A stretch of 32,053 bases of DNA from contig NZ_JAABRP010000038.1 in the NCBI RefSeq assembly GCF_011390875.1, positions 1 to 32,053 on the forward strand, read 5' to 3'. The notes under the pieces are model-generated. The model made no database searches. It saw only the letters and a list, made by a program, of their open reading frames with translations, and was not told the DNA's origin. Both the position numbers and the translations under genes were made by a program. The number at the start of each line of letters is the position of its first letter. Within the stretch, counting starts at the first letter, position 1. Shown here piece after piece: positions 19,301 to 27,098 of the stretch. Source of the stretch: Thiocapsa sp. (GTDB lineage Bacteria > Pseudomonadota > Gammaproteobacteria > Chromatiales > Chromatiaceae).

Positions 19301-21248
19301 GTCGATGGTCTCGGGCGACGGCTCCTGCATGGGCTGCGGCGAGAAGACGGTGATCCATCTGTTTACGGCGACTGTCTCGGCACTCATGCAGGGACGTGTG
19401 AAGCGTCATCTCGCCGAGCTCGACGACCTGATCAACCGGCTCGAGACCCATATCCGGTTGAAGCTTGCCGCCAAGATCGACCTGAGCAACACGGCAGCCA
19501 TCAGTAAGGCGGTCAACGCGCACAAGGACGTAGACCTGCGGCTGTCGGACCTCTCGGCCGAGCTGGATCAGGATCGCAGCGCCGAGCCGGTCGATCCCGA
19601 GTGGCTGACCTGGGCCACGGGTCTGCTGGGCAAGCTGCGTCATCTCAAGTCCCAATACACCGCCAGCCAGCCACGCTCGGCCATGGGCATCGTCAACGCC
19701 ACCGGCTGCTCGTCGGTCTGGGGCGCGACCTTCCCATTCAACCCCTATCCCTTCCCCTGGTCGAACCACCTCTTCCAGGACTCCCCCTCGATCGCGCTCG
19801 GTCTGTTCGAAGGCCACATGCGCAAGATGGGCGAGGGCTTCAAGGCGATCCGTATGGCGCGCCTCGAGCTCGAGCGCGGCTACAACCCGGCCGAGCACGG
19901 CGAGGCCCTGACCTACTTCGGCTGGAAGGATTTCTCCGACGAGGAATGGCTGCTCTGTCCGCCGGTCGTCGCGGTCGGCGGCGACGGGGCCATGTACGAC
20001 ATCGGCTTCCAGAACCTCTCGCGTGCGCTCATGTCCGGGCACCCCGTGAAGATCATGGTGCTCGACACCCAGGTCTACTCCAACACGGGGGGGCAGTCCT
20101 GTACCTCCGGCTTCATCGGACAGGTCGCCGACATGGCCCCTTACGGCAAGGTCGGCAAAGGCAAGACCGAGATCCGCAAAGAGATGGGGCTGATCGGCAT
20201 GGCCCATCGCACCAGCTTCGTGCTCAACGGTGCGGCCGCCAACCTGACGCACCTGCTCGAAGGCTTCATCGACGGACTCAATGCCCGGCACCCGGCGCTG
20301 TTCAACATCTACACCAGCTGCCAGCCCGAGCACGGCATCGGCGACGAGATGTCCACGCACCAAAGCCGTATGGCCATCGAGTCGCGCGCCTACCCGTTGT
20401 TCCGCTTCGACCCGGACGCCGGCACCAGCTTCGAAGAATGCTGCTCCATCGAGGGCAATCCGAACATCGACCAGGACTGGATCAACTGGACGCTGAAGTA
20501 CACCGACGAGAAGGGCGAGCCGGCCGAGATGACCGTCCCCTTCACCTTTGCGGACTTCGCGATGAGCGAAGGCCGGTTCCGTAAACACTTCCGCAAGGCC
20601 CCTCCCGAGACCTGGAACGACTCCATGATCCCAATGGCCGAGTTCCTGGACATGGACGAGGACGCGCGCATCGGACACTTCCCCTACGTCTGGGGCGTGG
20701 ACGCGAAGAATCGCTTGATGCGGGTGCTGGTCTCCCAAGAGCTGGTCGCGTCCTGCGAAGAGCGCCGTGCCTTCTGGACCCAGCTGCGCGGGATCTGCGG
20801 TTACCTCAACAAGGTCGACGTCGAGCAAGTGCGCAATCAGGCCAAGGCCGAGATGGCGCAGAAGCTGACCAGCAGCCTGCTTGCGATGGCCGGCGGTGAT
20901 GCGGGAGCGATCGCGTCCTTCGCTGGCGGCAACGGCCACGGCGGCAACGGTGCCGTGGCTGCCGGCAGCAACGGTGCGGGTAACGGCGCGGCGACCGACT
21001 GGGATGCGGTTTGGGTCGAGACCCCGGAATGCACGGCCTGCGACGAGTGCATCACCATCAATCCTAAGATCTTCAAGTACAACGCGGAGAAAAAGGTCGA
21101 GGTGATCGATCCCAAGGGCGGCTCCTACCAGGACATCGTCAAGGCCGCCGAGAAGTGCACCGCTGGCTGCATCCACCCCGGTACGCCGTGGAACCCGGCA
21201 GAGGCCGGCCTGGAGAAGCTGCTCAAGCGCGCTGCGAAGTACCAATAA
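16323..21248 (+). CDS. Giant fused pyruvate/2-oxoacid:ferredoxin (flavodoxin) oxidoreductase with additional C-terminal ferredoxin domain
   Basis: 1641 aa; YPITPSTQMGEYW, FVEPESEHAAAAV, two internal [4Fe-4S] motifs (CTACGNCFSVCP, CKGCNECIEVC), TPP domain (GDGSCMGCGEK, GGDGAMYDIGFQNLSRAL, YSNTGGQ), Gly/Asn/Ala linker, then CTACDECITINPKIF...CTAGCIHP. Confidence 0.92.
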   Translation: MFGNKDEKQVKYPGTRMAMDGNTAVIMCEREASDAAGAYPITPSTQMGEYWSEEVAKGHLNVSGNPLIFVEPESEHAAAAVTAGMSMTGLRAVNFSSAQGVAFMHESLYAAVGKRLPYVLNIGARAITKSSLNVHCAHDDYHCIDDTGFTQVYGKSAQEAADLNLIARKIAELTLTPAAVGQDGFLTTHLIEPLLVPERELIAEFCGRPDDIITCPTPAQKLVYGPTRRRVPMVWDVDNPVSSGSVQNQDAYMQAVAAQRPYFFDHIEPIAEQVMDEFHALTGRRYQRVGGYRLEDADYLILGQGSMLTQAEAVADYLRETRKLKVGVVNLTMYRPFPGDLIGQILKGRKGVAVLERTDQPLAEDLPIMREIRASLTKCLENGSVEKGERLPYPDYAVYRQGDMPRLYSGCYGLGSRDLQPEGLIAAIENMLPGAAHRKFFYLSVDFIRKPFDPKDEIRIQALKDAYPHIGELALRGSENPNLLPKGAITVRMHSVGGWGAVTTGKNLAMTLYDLLGFDIRANPKYGSEKKGQPTTYFLSAAPEPIRLNCEYTYVDVVLSPDPNVFTHSNPLAGLDRGGRFIVQASLDNPEQVWASFPPAARKYIVEHEIRVYYIDGFKIAREEASDPELQFRMQGNAFQGAFFAASPLMERAGLDEAGLFAAMEEQIRQKFGAKGERVVQDNLRIVRRGFDEIVEIVDKPMISGQLLPRKEVGLPVMLKQLPDGDGGITDVHRFWEQTGAFYASGRGSDNLADPHMALSLMPASSGVYRDMTQIRFTYPKYVPENCTACGNCFSVCPDSAIPGLVNKVSDIFAAAIARVERGMPTQHLRRETRNVEKRLRKLIDAAGDAPDMRELMDRAVLETLAAYQGEPEQKGVMEHEFGLMMQALGDYQFAVTKPYWSNREKKQKGSGGLFSITVNPYTCKGCNECIEVCDDGALVSEPQTTQTIEEMRAKWDFWLDLPTTDPDFIRIDDLDDKIGALETLLLDKSNYESMVSGDGSCMGCGEKTVIHLFTATVSALMQGRVKRHLAELDDLINRLETHIRLKLAAKIDLSNTAAISKAVNAHKDVDLRLSDLSAELDQDRSAEPVDPEWLTWATGLLGKLRHLKSQYTASQPRSAMGIVNATGCSSVWGATFPFNPYPFPWSNHLFQDSPSIALGLFEGHMRKMGEGFKAIRMARLELERGYNPAEHGEALTYFGWKDFSDEEWLLCPPVVAVGGDGAMYDIGFQNLSRALMSGHPVKIMVLDTQVYSNTGGQSCTSGFIGQVADMAPYGKVGKGKTEIRKEMGLIGMAHRTSFVLNGAAANLTHLLEGFIDGLNARHPALFNIYTSCQPEHGIGDEMSTHQSRMAIESRAYPLFRFDPDAGTSFEECCSIEGNPNIDQDWINWTLKYTDEKGEPAEMTVPFTFADFAMSEGRFRKHFRKAPPETWNDSMIPMAEFLDMDEDARIGHFPYVWGVDAKNRLMRVLVSQELVASCEERRAFWTQLRGICGYLNKVDVEQVRNQAKAEMAQKLTSSLLAMAGGDAGAIASFAGGNGHGGNGAVAAGSNGAGNGAATDWDAVWVETPECTACDECITINPKIFKYNAEKKVEVIDPKGGSYQDIVKAAEKCTAGCIHPGTPWNPAEAGLEKLLKRAAKYQ

Positions 21249-21381
21249 GCGCCCCGAGATGCGCCTCGACATGCGCGCCAAGTCGCGCAATTGAGTCGAG
21301 CGCGCCGCATCGCCGCGCGCCGGGCCCTTCAGGTTCGGTGCGCGGCGCTATCCCGATCGCAATCCAACACAGCAGTCACGC

Positions 21382-22728
21382 ATGGGCCTTTTCAGTCTCT
21401 TCCAACGCCATCGCACCTTCGACCACGGCATCTACCCGGTCGAGCACAAGGAGTTGACGGCCGACAAGCCGATTCGCCGGCTTCCCTTCGCACCCGAGCT
21501 GGTCATCCCGCTCGCCCAGCATAAGGGCGCGCCGGCGGTCCCCTTGGTCAAGGTCGGCCAAGAGGTCGTACGCGGCGAGCCGATCGCGCGTGCCGAGGGA
21601 TTCGTGTCGGTACCGATGCATGCCCCCGCGACCGGGGTCATCCGGGCGATCGCGCTCGCGCCGAGCGCGGACGGACCCAAGACCCAGGCCATCTATCTCA
21701 AGGTCTACCACGCCGCGAGCCAAGAGGTGCTGTACGACCTGGATCGCGACCTCGACGCTATGACCCCTGCACAGATCGTTGCGGCCGTCCAGGACGCCGG
21801 GCTGGTCGGCCTCGGAGGCGGGGCCTTCCCGAGCCACGTGAAGATGCAGCCTCCCGCGGGCAAGGTCATCGAGACCGTCATCGTCAACGGATGTGAGTGC
21901 GAGCCTTATCTGACCTGTGACCATCGGATTATGCTCGAGCAGAGCGAGGCACTCATCCGCGGGATCAAGCTCGCGCTCAAGGCGACCGGCGCCAAACGCG
22001 CGATCATCGGTGTCGAGGACAACAAGCTCGATGCGGTCGCCCATCTACGAGCGGTCATCCCGAAGGATCTCCCCATCACCGCGGAGGCCGTGGAGACGAA
22101 GTATCCGCAAGGCGCGGAGAAGATGCTCATCAAGAGCCTTCTGCGCAAAGAGGTTCCGGTCGGCGGTCTGCCGGCGGACATCGGTGTCGCGGTCTACAAC
22201 GTCGGAACACTTGCCCAAATGGGCGATCTCTTGCCGCAGGGCAGGGGACTGATCGAGCGCGTCGTCACCGTGAGCGGTCCGGCGGTCTCCAATCCGGGCA
22301 ACTTTATGGTCCCGATCGGCACACCCTTGCGGTTCCTGCTCGGACAGGTCGGGCTCGCAGAGGATCGCGTCGGCGAGGTCATCCTCGGCGGACCCATGAT
22401 GGGTATGGCCGTCGCGTCGCTCGATGTGCCTGTGACCAAGGCCGTTTCGGGTGTCGTCGCATTGGAACGGGAAGACCCCGATCTGGACCGGCGCAAGGTC
22501 TACCCCTGCATCAAGTGCGCGGAATGTCTCAAGGCGTGTCCGGTCTCGCTCAATCCGTCGATGCTCGGCGAGCTCGCGCTGGCCCGCCAATACGATCGCA
22601 TGGCCGAGGAATTCAACCTGGATCAATGCTTCGAATGCGGCTGCTGCGCCTATGTGTGCCCATCCAACATCCCGCTGACGCAGTATTTCCGGATCGCCAA
22701 ATCGATCAATCGGGACCGGCATGCCTAA
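21382..22728 (+). CDS. rnfC: Rnf complex subunit C
   Basis: 448 aa; GGGAFPSHVKM, NGCECEPYLTCDHRIM, CIKCAECLKACPVSLNP and CFECGCCAYVCPSNIPL. Confidence 0.95.
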   Translation: MGLFSLFQRHRTFDHGIYPVEHKELTADKPIRRLPFAPELVIPLAQHKGAPAVPLVKVGQEVVRGEPIARAEGFVSVPMHAPATGVIRAIALAPSADGPKTQAIYLKVYHAASQEVLYDLDRDLDAMTPAQIVAAVQDAGLVGLGGGAFPSHVKMQPPAGKVIETVIVNGCECEPYLTCDHRIMLEQSEALIRGIKLALKATGAKRAIIGVEDNKLDAVAHLRAVIPKDLPITAEAVETKYPQGAEKMLIKSLLRKEVPVGGLPADIGVAVYNVGTLAQMGDLLPQGRGLIERVVTVSGPAVSNPGNFMVPIGTPLRFLLGQVGLAEDRVGEVILGGPMMGMAVASLDVPVTKAVSGVVALEREDPDLDRRKVYPCIKCAECLKACPVSLNPSMLGELALARQYDRMAEEFNLDQCFECGCCAYVCPSNIPLTQYFRIAKSINRDRHA

Positions 22729-23770
22729 GCCCATCGAAATCAGAACCTCTCCGCATCTCAAGCGGGCGCTCAGCGTCGACCGCATCATGCGCAATGTGGT
22801 CTTTGCGCTGTTGCCGATCTGTGCCTTCGCGGTCTTTCAATTCGGCCTGAGCGCGCTGCTCTTGATCCTCACCACGACGGGTGCGGCGATCGCGACCGAG
22901 TGGTTTTTCGCCCGGGCCAGCGGGCGGGGCAACACCGTCTCGGACTGGTCCGTCGTCATCACCGGCATCCTGCTGGCGCTGACCTTGCCCCCGGGATTTC
23001 CGCTCTGGATGGCGGCGGTCGCGGCCTTCGTCGGCGTGGCCTTGGGCAAGGCGCTCTTCGGTGGGTTGGGCTACAACGTGATGAATCCGGCCCTGGTCGG
23101 ACGTGCCTTCGTGCAGGCGGCCTTCCCGGTCGCGATCACGACCTGGACACCCGCGTTCGCACCCGGCCGCTTCACCGAGGTTATCCCCTCGACCTTCACG
23201 CTGCCCTTCATGCAGCCGATCCCGGTCTCGGAGTGGGTCGCGGGTCTGCAGCTCGATGCCTGGACCGGTGCCACGCCGCTCGCAATGCAAAAGTTTCAGC
23301 AGATCGAGCCGTCAGTCACCGATGTCTTCACCGGGATGATCGCGGGCTCCGCCGGCGAGACCTCCGCACTCCTGATCCTCGTCTGCGGACTCTGGCTCGC
23401 CTTCAAGCGCATGCTGGACTGGCGCATCCCGGTTGCGGTCATGGCCGGTGCGGCACTCACCGCGCTGCCCTTTTGGCTGCTGGACAGCAGCCTCTATCCG
23501 AGCCCCTGGTTCGTGCTCTTCTCGGGCGGACTCATGCTCGGGGCCTGGTTCATGGCCAGCGACATGGTGGCCTCGCCGGTCACCACCAGCGGTGTGGTCA
23601 TCTACGGGCTCTTCATCGGCATCCTGACCGTCGTGATCCGGCTGTTCGGCGGTCTCGTGGAGGGCGTGATGTACGCGATCCTCCTCGCCAACGCGGCCGG
23701 GCCCTTGATCTCGAGCTGGACACAACCGCGGGTTTACGGCGCGGTCAAGAAGACGAGGGAGACGGAATAG
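22721..23770 (+). CDS. rnfD: Rnf complex subunit D
   Basis: 349 aa; SPHLKRALSVDRIMRNVVFALLP, NVMNPALVGRAF, flavinylation-type motif TGATPLAMQK; start overlaps rnfC stop. Confidence 0.95.
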   Translation: MPKPIEIRTSPHLKRALSVDRIMRNVVFALLPICAFAVFQFGLSALLLILTTTGAAIATEWFFARASGRGNTVSDWSVVITGILLALTLPPGFPLWMAAVAAFVGVALGKALFGGLGYNVMNPALVGRAFVQAAFPVAITTWTPAFAPGRFTEVIPSTFTLPFMQPIPVSEWVAGLQLDAWTGATPLAMQKFQQIEPSVTDVFTGMIAGSAGETSALLILVCGLWLAFKRMLDWRIPVAVMAGAALTALPFWLLDSSLYPSPWFVLFSGGLMLGAWFMASDMVASPVTTSGVVIYGLFIGILTVVIRLFGGLVEGVMYAILLANAAGPLISSWTQPRVYGAVKKTRETE

Positions 23771-23773
23771 GCC

Positions 23774-24478
23774 ATGAGCATCAAGGTCGAGCTTCAACCC
23801 CAATCTCAACCTGGCGCCGGCGCGCAGGTCGCACCGAGCTGGCCGATGCTGCGCACCCTGGCCGGCATCGCGATCCTCTCGGGCCTCTTGGTCGTCCTGG
23901 TCTATCAGGCCACCAAACCCATCATCGCCGAAAACGAGCGGATCCTGACCGAGCAGGCGGTCTTCGAGGTGCTGCCGGGCGCCGTCTCGAAGGTCGACTT
24001 CGTGCTGAGCGATCAAGGCTTGGTGCCGGCGGGCGAGGGCGCCGTCGGAATCTCGGTCTTCGCCGGATTCGCTGCCGACGGACAACTGCGCGGCGTCGCC
24101 TTCCCCGGCGCGGCGCGCGGCTATCAGGACGTGATCCAGTTCCTCTTCGGCTACGATCCCGCGTGCGAATGCATCATCGGCAGCAAGGTCTTGCGATCGA
24201 CCGAGACGCCCGGGCTGGGTGACAAGATCGACACGGATCCGGTCTTTCTCGAGAACTTCGTGGCGCTCGATGCCAGCCTGAATCCCGAAGGCACCGGCTT
24301 GGCCAATCCGATCGTCCTGGTCGCGCACGGCACCAAGGCCGCCCCCTGGCAGATCGACGGCATCTCGGGCGCGACCATCTCGGGAAAGGCGATGGCTCGC
24401 GCGGCCAACGATGCCGCGGAGCGCTTCGTGCCGAGCATTCGGCAAGAGCTGGCCAAGCTCGTCGAGGCAGCGCCGTGA
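23774..24478 (+). CDS. rnfG: Rnf complex subunit G
   Basis: 234 aa; N-terminal TM; ETPGLGDKI; flavinylation motif DGISGATISGKAM. Confidence 0.92.
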   Translation: MSIKVELQPQSQPGAGAQVAPSWPMLRTLAGIAILSGLLVVLVYQATKPIIAENERILTEQAVFEVLPGAVSKVDFVLSDQGLVPAGEGAVGISVFAGFAADGQLRGVAFPGAARGYQDVIQFLFGYDPACECIIGSKVLRSTETPGLGDKIDTDPVFLENFVALDASLNPEGTGLANPIVLVAHGTKAAPWQIDGISGATISGKAMARAANDAAERFVPSIRQELAKLVEAAP

Positions 24479-24511
24479 TCAGCACCTTATTCGCGCAACG
24501 AGGCACGACCC

Positions 24512-25174
24512 ATGGCTGAATTGCCCAATCCGCAAGAAAACCTGAGCCTGGATACCTTCCTGAGGGGAATCTGGACAGAGAATCCGGTCTTCGCGATGCT
24601 GCTCGGCATGTGTCCGGTGCTGGCCGTCACCAACTCGACCATGAACGCCATCGCGATGGGGCTCGCTACGACCTTCGTGCTGGTGTGCTCGAGCCTGCTG
24701 ATCTCGCTGCTGCGCAATTGGATCCCCAAACAGGTCCGCATTGCCAGCTATATCATCATCATCGCGACGTTCGTCACCATCGTCGACTACGGGATTCAGG
24801 CGATCAGCCTGGAGCTCTATGCCGCACTCGGCGCCTTCATTCAGTTGATCGTGGTGAACTGCGTCATCCTCGGACGTGCCGAGGCCTATGCCTCGAAACA
24901 GCGCCTGCACACGACGCTCGTCAACAGTCTCGGGATGGGCGCGGGTTTCACCATCGCACTGCTCGCACTCGGAACCGTTCGGGAGATCCTCGGCAGCGGA
25001 AGCATTCTCGGCGTCGCGCTGTTCGGAGAAGGCTTCCAGCCCTGGGTGGTAATGATTCTTCCGCCGGGGGGCTTCTTCGTGCTCGGGGCTTGGCTGCTGC
25101 TCTTCAACTGGCTACGTCTGCGCAAGGAACGCAGGGTCATGGAACAATCCGGGGTCGCCGCCAATGCAGGATGA
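24512..25174 (+). CDS. rnfE: Rnf complex subunit E
   Basis: 220 aa; GMCPVLAVTNSTMNAIAMGLA and VVNCVILGRAEAYAS. Confidence 0.95.
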   Translation: MAELPNPQENLSLDTFLRGIWTENPVFAMLLGMCPVLAVTNSTMNAIAMGLATTFVLVCSSLLISLLRNWIPKQVRIASYIIIIATFVTIVDYGIQAISLELYAALGAFIQLIVVNCVILGRAEAYASKQRLHTTLVNSLGMGAGFTIALLALGTVREILGSGSILGVALFGEGFQPWVVMILPPGGFFVLGAWLLLFNWLRLRKERRVMEQSGVAANAG

Positions 25175-25754
25175 ATCGCTCTATTTCATCTTTCTAAATG
25201 CCGCTGTCGTCAATAACTTCGTATTGGCGCTCTTTCTCGGCATTTGTCCCTTCCTCGGCGTCTCGGCGAAAAAAGACACCGCCTGGAACATGGGACTTGC
25301 GGTCATCTTCGTGATGCTGGTGAGCTCCATGAGCGCTTATGGCATCAATTGGCTCCTGACCGAGCTGGACCTGCTCTTCCTGCGGCTCATCTGCTATATC
25401 GCGGTGATCGCCTCGGCGGTGCAGTTGGTCGAAATGTTCGTCAAGCGCTACAGCCCGGCGCTCTTTCGCTCGCTCGGAATCTTTCTGCCCTTGATCACGA
25501 CCAACTGCGCCATTCTGGGTCTCGCGCTCTTTCAGACCGCGAAGGAGTACGACTTCGTGCAAAGCCTTGTCTATGCACTCGGGGCGGGCGGCGGCTTCAT
25601 GCTCGCCTTGATGTTGATGGCCGGCCTGCGCGAGAAGCTCGAGCTTGCTCGCGTGCCGAGCGTCAGCCAGGGCGCGGCCATGAGCCTTATGCTGGCGGGT
25701 CTTCTGTCGCTTGCCTTCATGGGCTTCGCGGGGCTCGGAGGATCACATGGTTAA
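25164..25754 (+). CDS. rnfA: Rnf complex subunit A
   Basis: 196 aa; NNFVLALFLGICPFLGVSAKKDTAWNMG and TTNCAILGLALFQ; overlaps rnfE stop. Confidence 0.95.
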   Translation: MQDESLYFIFLNAAVVNNFVLALFLGICPFLGVSAKKDTAWNMGLAVIFVMLVSSMSAYGINWLLTELDLLFLRLICYIAVIASAVQLVEMFVKRYSPALFRSLGIFLPLITTNCAILGLALFQTAKEYDFVQSLVYALGAGGGFMLALMLMAGLREKLELARVPSVSQGAAMSLMLAGLLSLAFMGFAGLGGSHG

Positions 25755-25914
25755 GGTGCTCTTGGCCTCGCTGATCATCTTTCTGGTGCTCGCGGCTTGG
25801 GTCGTGGTGGAGCGCATCTATGCCGCCTTCGCCGCCCGTCATCCGGAGCTCGGACCCTTCCGACGCAACGACGGCGGCTGTTCCTGCGGCAGCGGAAGCT
25901 GCGAGCGTCGCTGA
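25747..25914 (+). CDS. Small single-TM Cys-rich protein encoded immediately after rnfA
   Basis: MVKVLLASLIIFLVLAAWVVVERIYAAFAARHPELGPFRRNDGGCSCGSGSCERR (55 aa); start overlaps the rnfA stop by 8 bp. Confidence 0.75.
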   Translation: MVKVLLASLIIFLVLAAWVVVERIYAAFAARHPELGPFRRNDGGCSCGSGSCERR

Positions 25915-26056
25915 TCGGGCATCGCCTTGCCCATCTCGAAAAGGGCCTGAAATAGAACGTTTTTCAGCTTCATCGTCGCTCGCGCGACGTCGAATCATCA
26001 CATCCATCTCGTCTCGGCCCCGATGGAGCCGACAAGATCAAAGGAGCATCTAAACC

Positions 26057-26917
26057 ATGAGTGAAGCCCCGGCCGATTTGGGTCCGACGACTCAGGCATT
26101 CATTAAGGATTCCAGGCGAATCACACCCGAGAAATCCGAGGAGGTCCGCCATATCACCCTCCAGGTGGTCGACCCGGCTTTTCAGTTCGTCGAAGGCCAA
26201 AGCATCGGCGTGGTCGTTCCCGGGCCGCATCCGTTCGGCAATCCCCACCATGTCCGGCGCTATTCGATTGCCAACGCACGCAGCATTCCGGTCGACACCG
26301 GGGTCGAGCTCGATCTTCTGGTGCGCCGCTGCTTCTATGTCGACGAGGTCAGCGGTGAACGCTATCCGGGTATCGCTTCGAACTATCTTTGCGATGGGAA
26401 GCCCGGTGCGTCGTTGACCATCAGCGGCCCCTACCTCAGTCCGTTCAAGATGCCGTTGGATAATCGCGCGAACCTGCTCATGATCGGGACCGGGACCGGC
26501 ATTGCCCCGTTCCGCGCCTTCTCACAGTTGATCTACGAGCGACGCGGCGATTGGAAGGGGCAGGTTCGGCTTTATTACGGCGGCCGCACGGGCCTGGATC
26601 TGATGTACACCAACGACGAGACTACGGATCTCGCCAACTACTACGACGAGAAGACCTTCAAGGCGTTCCGGGCACTCGGCACGCGTCCTTTGATGTCGTC
26701 CTCGCAGGCATTGGAGCGCGGTCTGAGCGACAATGCCGACGACGCATTGCATCTCATCAATGAGCCCAATACGCATGTTTTCCTATCCGGATTGGGCAAG
26801 ATTGCAGCGGTCTTCGATAAGGTGATGGCGGAGCGCGTAGGGTCATCGGAAGCCTGGTCGGCGATCAAGGAGAAGATGATCGACGAGGGACGTTGGTCCG
26901 AGCTGATTTATGATTGA
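26057..26917 (+). CDS. Plant-type ferredoxin-NADP(+) reductase-like flavoprotein
   Basis: 286 aa; VRRYSIANA (FAD), LLMIGTGTGIAPFRAF (NAD(P)), LYYGGRTGLDLMYTND, HVFLSGLGKIAAVFDKVM. Confidence 0.88.
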   Translation: MSEAPADLGPTTQAFIKDSRRITPEKSEEVRHITLQVVDPAFQFVEGQSIGVVVPGPHPFGNPHHVRRYSIANARSIPVDTGVELDLLVRRCFYVDEVSGERYPGIASNYLCDGKPGASLTISGPYLSPFKMPLDNRANLLMIGTGTGIAPFRAFSQLIYERRGDWKGQVRLYYGGRTGLDLMYTNDETTDLANYYDEKTFKAFRALGTRPLMSSSQALERGLSDNADDALHLINEPNTHVFLSGLGKIAAVFDKVMAERVGSSEAWSAIKEKMIDEGRWSELIYD

Positions 26918-26949
26918 TTGATGCGGGGGGGGTTGACGGACGGGTCCGT

Positions 26950-27016
26950 AGGGCAAGCACAGCGAAGTCCACCGGCGCCAGCGCCGGGCTTCGGTGGACT
27001 GCGCTGTGCTTGCCCT
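26950..27016. repeat. Long hairpin repeat agggcaagcacagcgaagtccaccg ... cggtggactgcgctgtgcttgccct
   Basis: 25-bp arms (26950-26974 / 26992-27016) with one mismatch around a 17-nt loop. Confidence 0.85.
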
Positions 27017-27060
27017 TGGGAGCTTGTCCGGCCTTTAGGCTCGCTTGGGCGTCCGCGTGG

Positions 27061-27095
27061 GGAGGATGGGTTTCGCTTCGCTCTACCCATCCTAC
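27061..27095. repeat. Short copy of the GGATGGGTttcgcttcgctctACCCATCCtacg repeat
   Basis: Matches the right arm at 901-929 and the arms at 30206-30319; internal dyad GGATGGGT-N13-ACCCATCC. Confidence 0.85.
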
Positions 27096-27098
27096 GGC

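Noticed and set aside
20910-21000. GGCAACGG-like repeats as a DNA-level element
   Set aside because: Explained by codons of the Gly/Asn/Ala linker inside the PFOR-like protein.
18888-21290. 800-aa minus-strand ORF
   Set aside because: Antisense shadow of the PFOR-like gene, which carries clear catalytic motifs on the plus strand.
22900-24222. 440-aa plus-strand ORF
   Set aside because: Overlaps rnfD and rnfG in another frame; Arg/His/Gly-rich shadow translation.
26924-26932. Poly-G tract as a phase-variation switch
   Set aside because: It lies after the FNR stop codon in an intergenic region with no promoter or reading frame clearly dependent on it.
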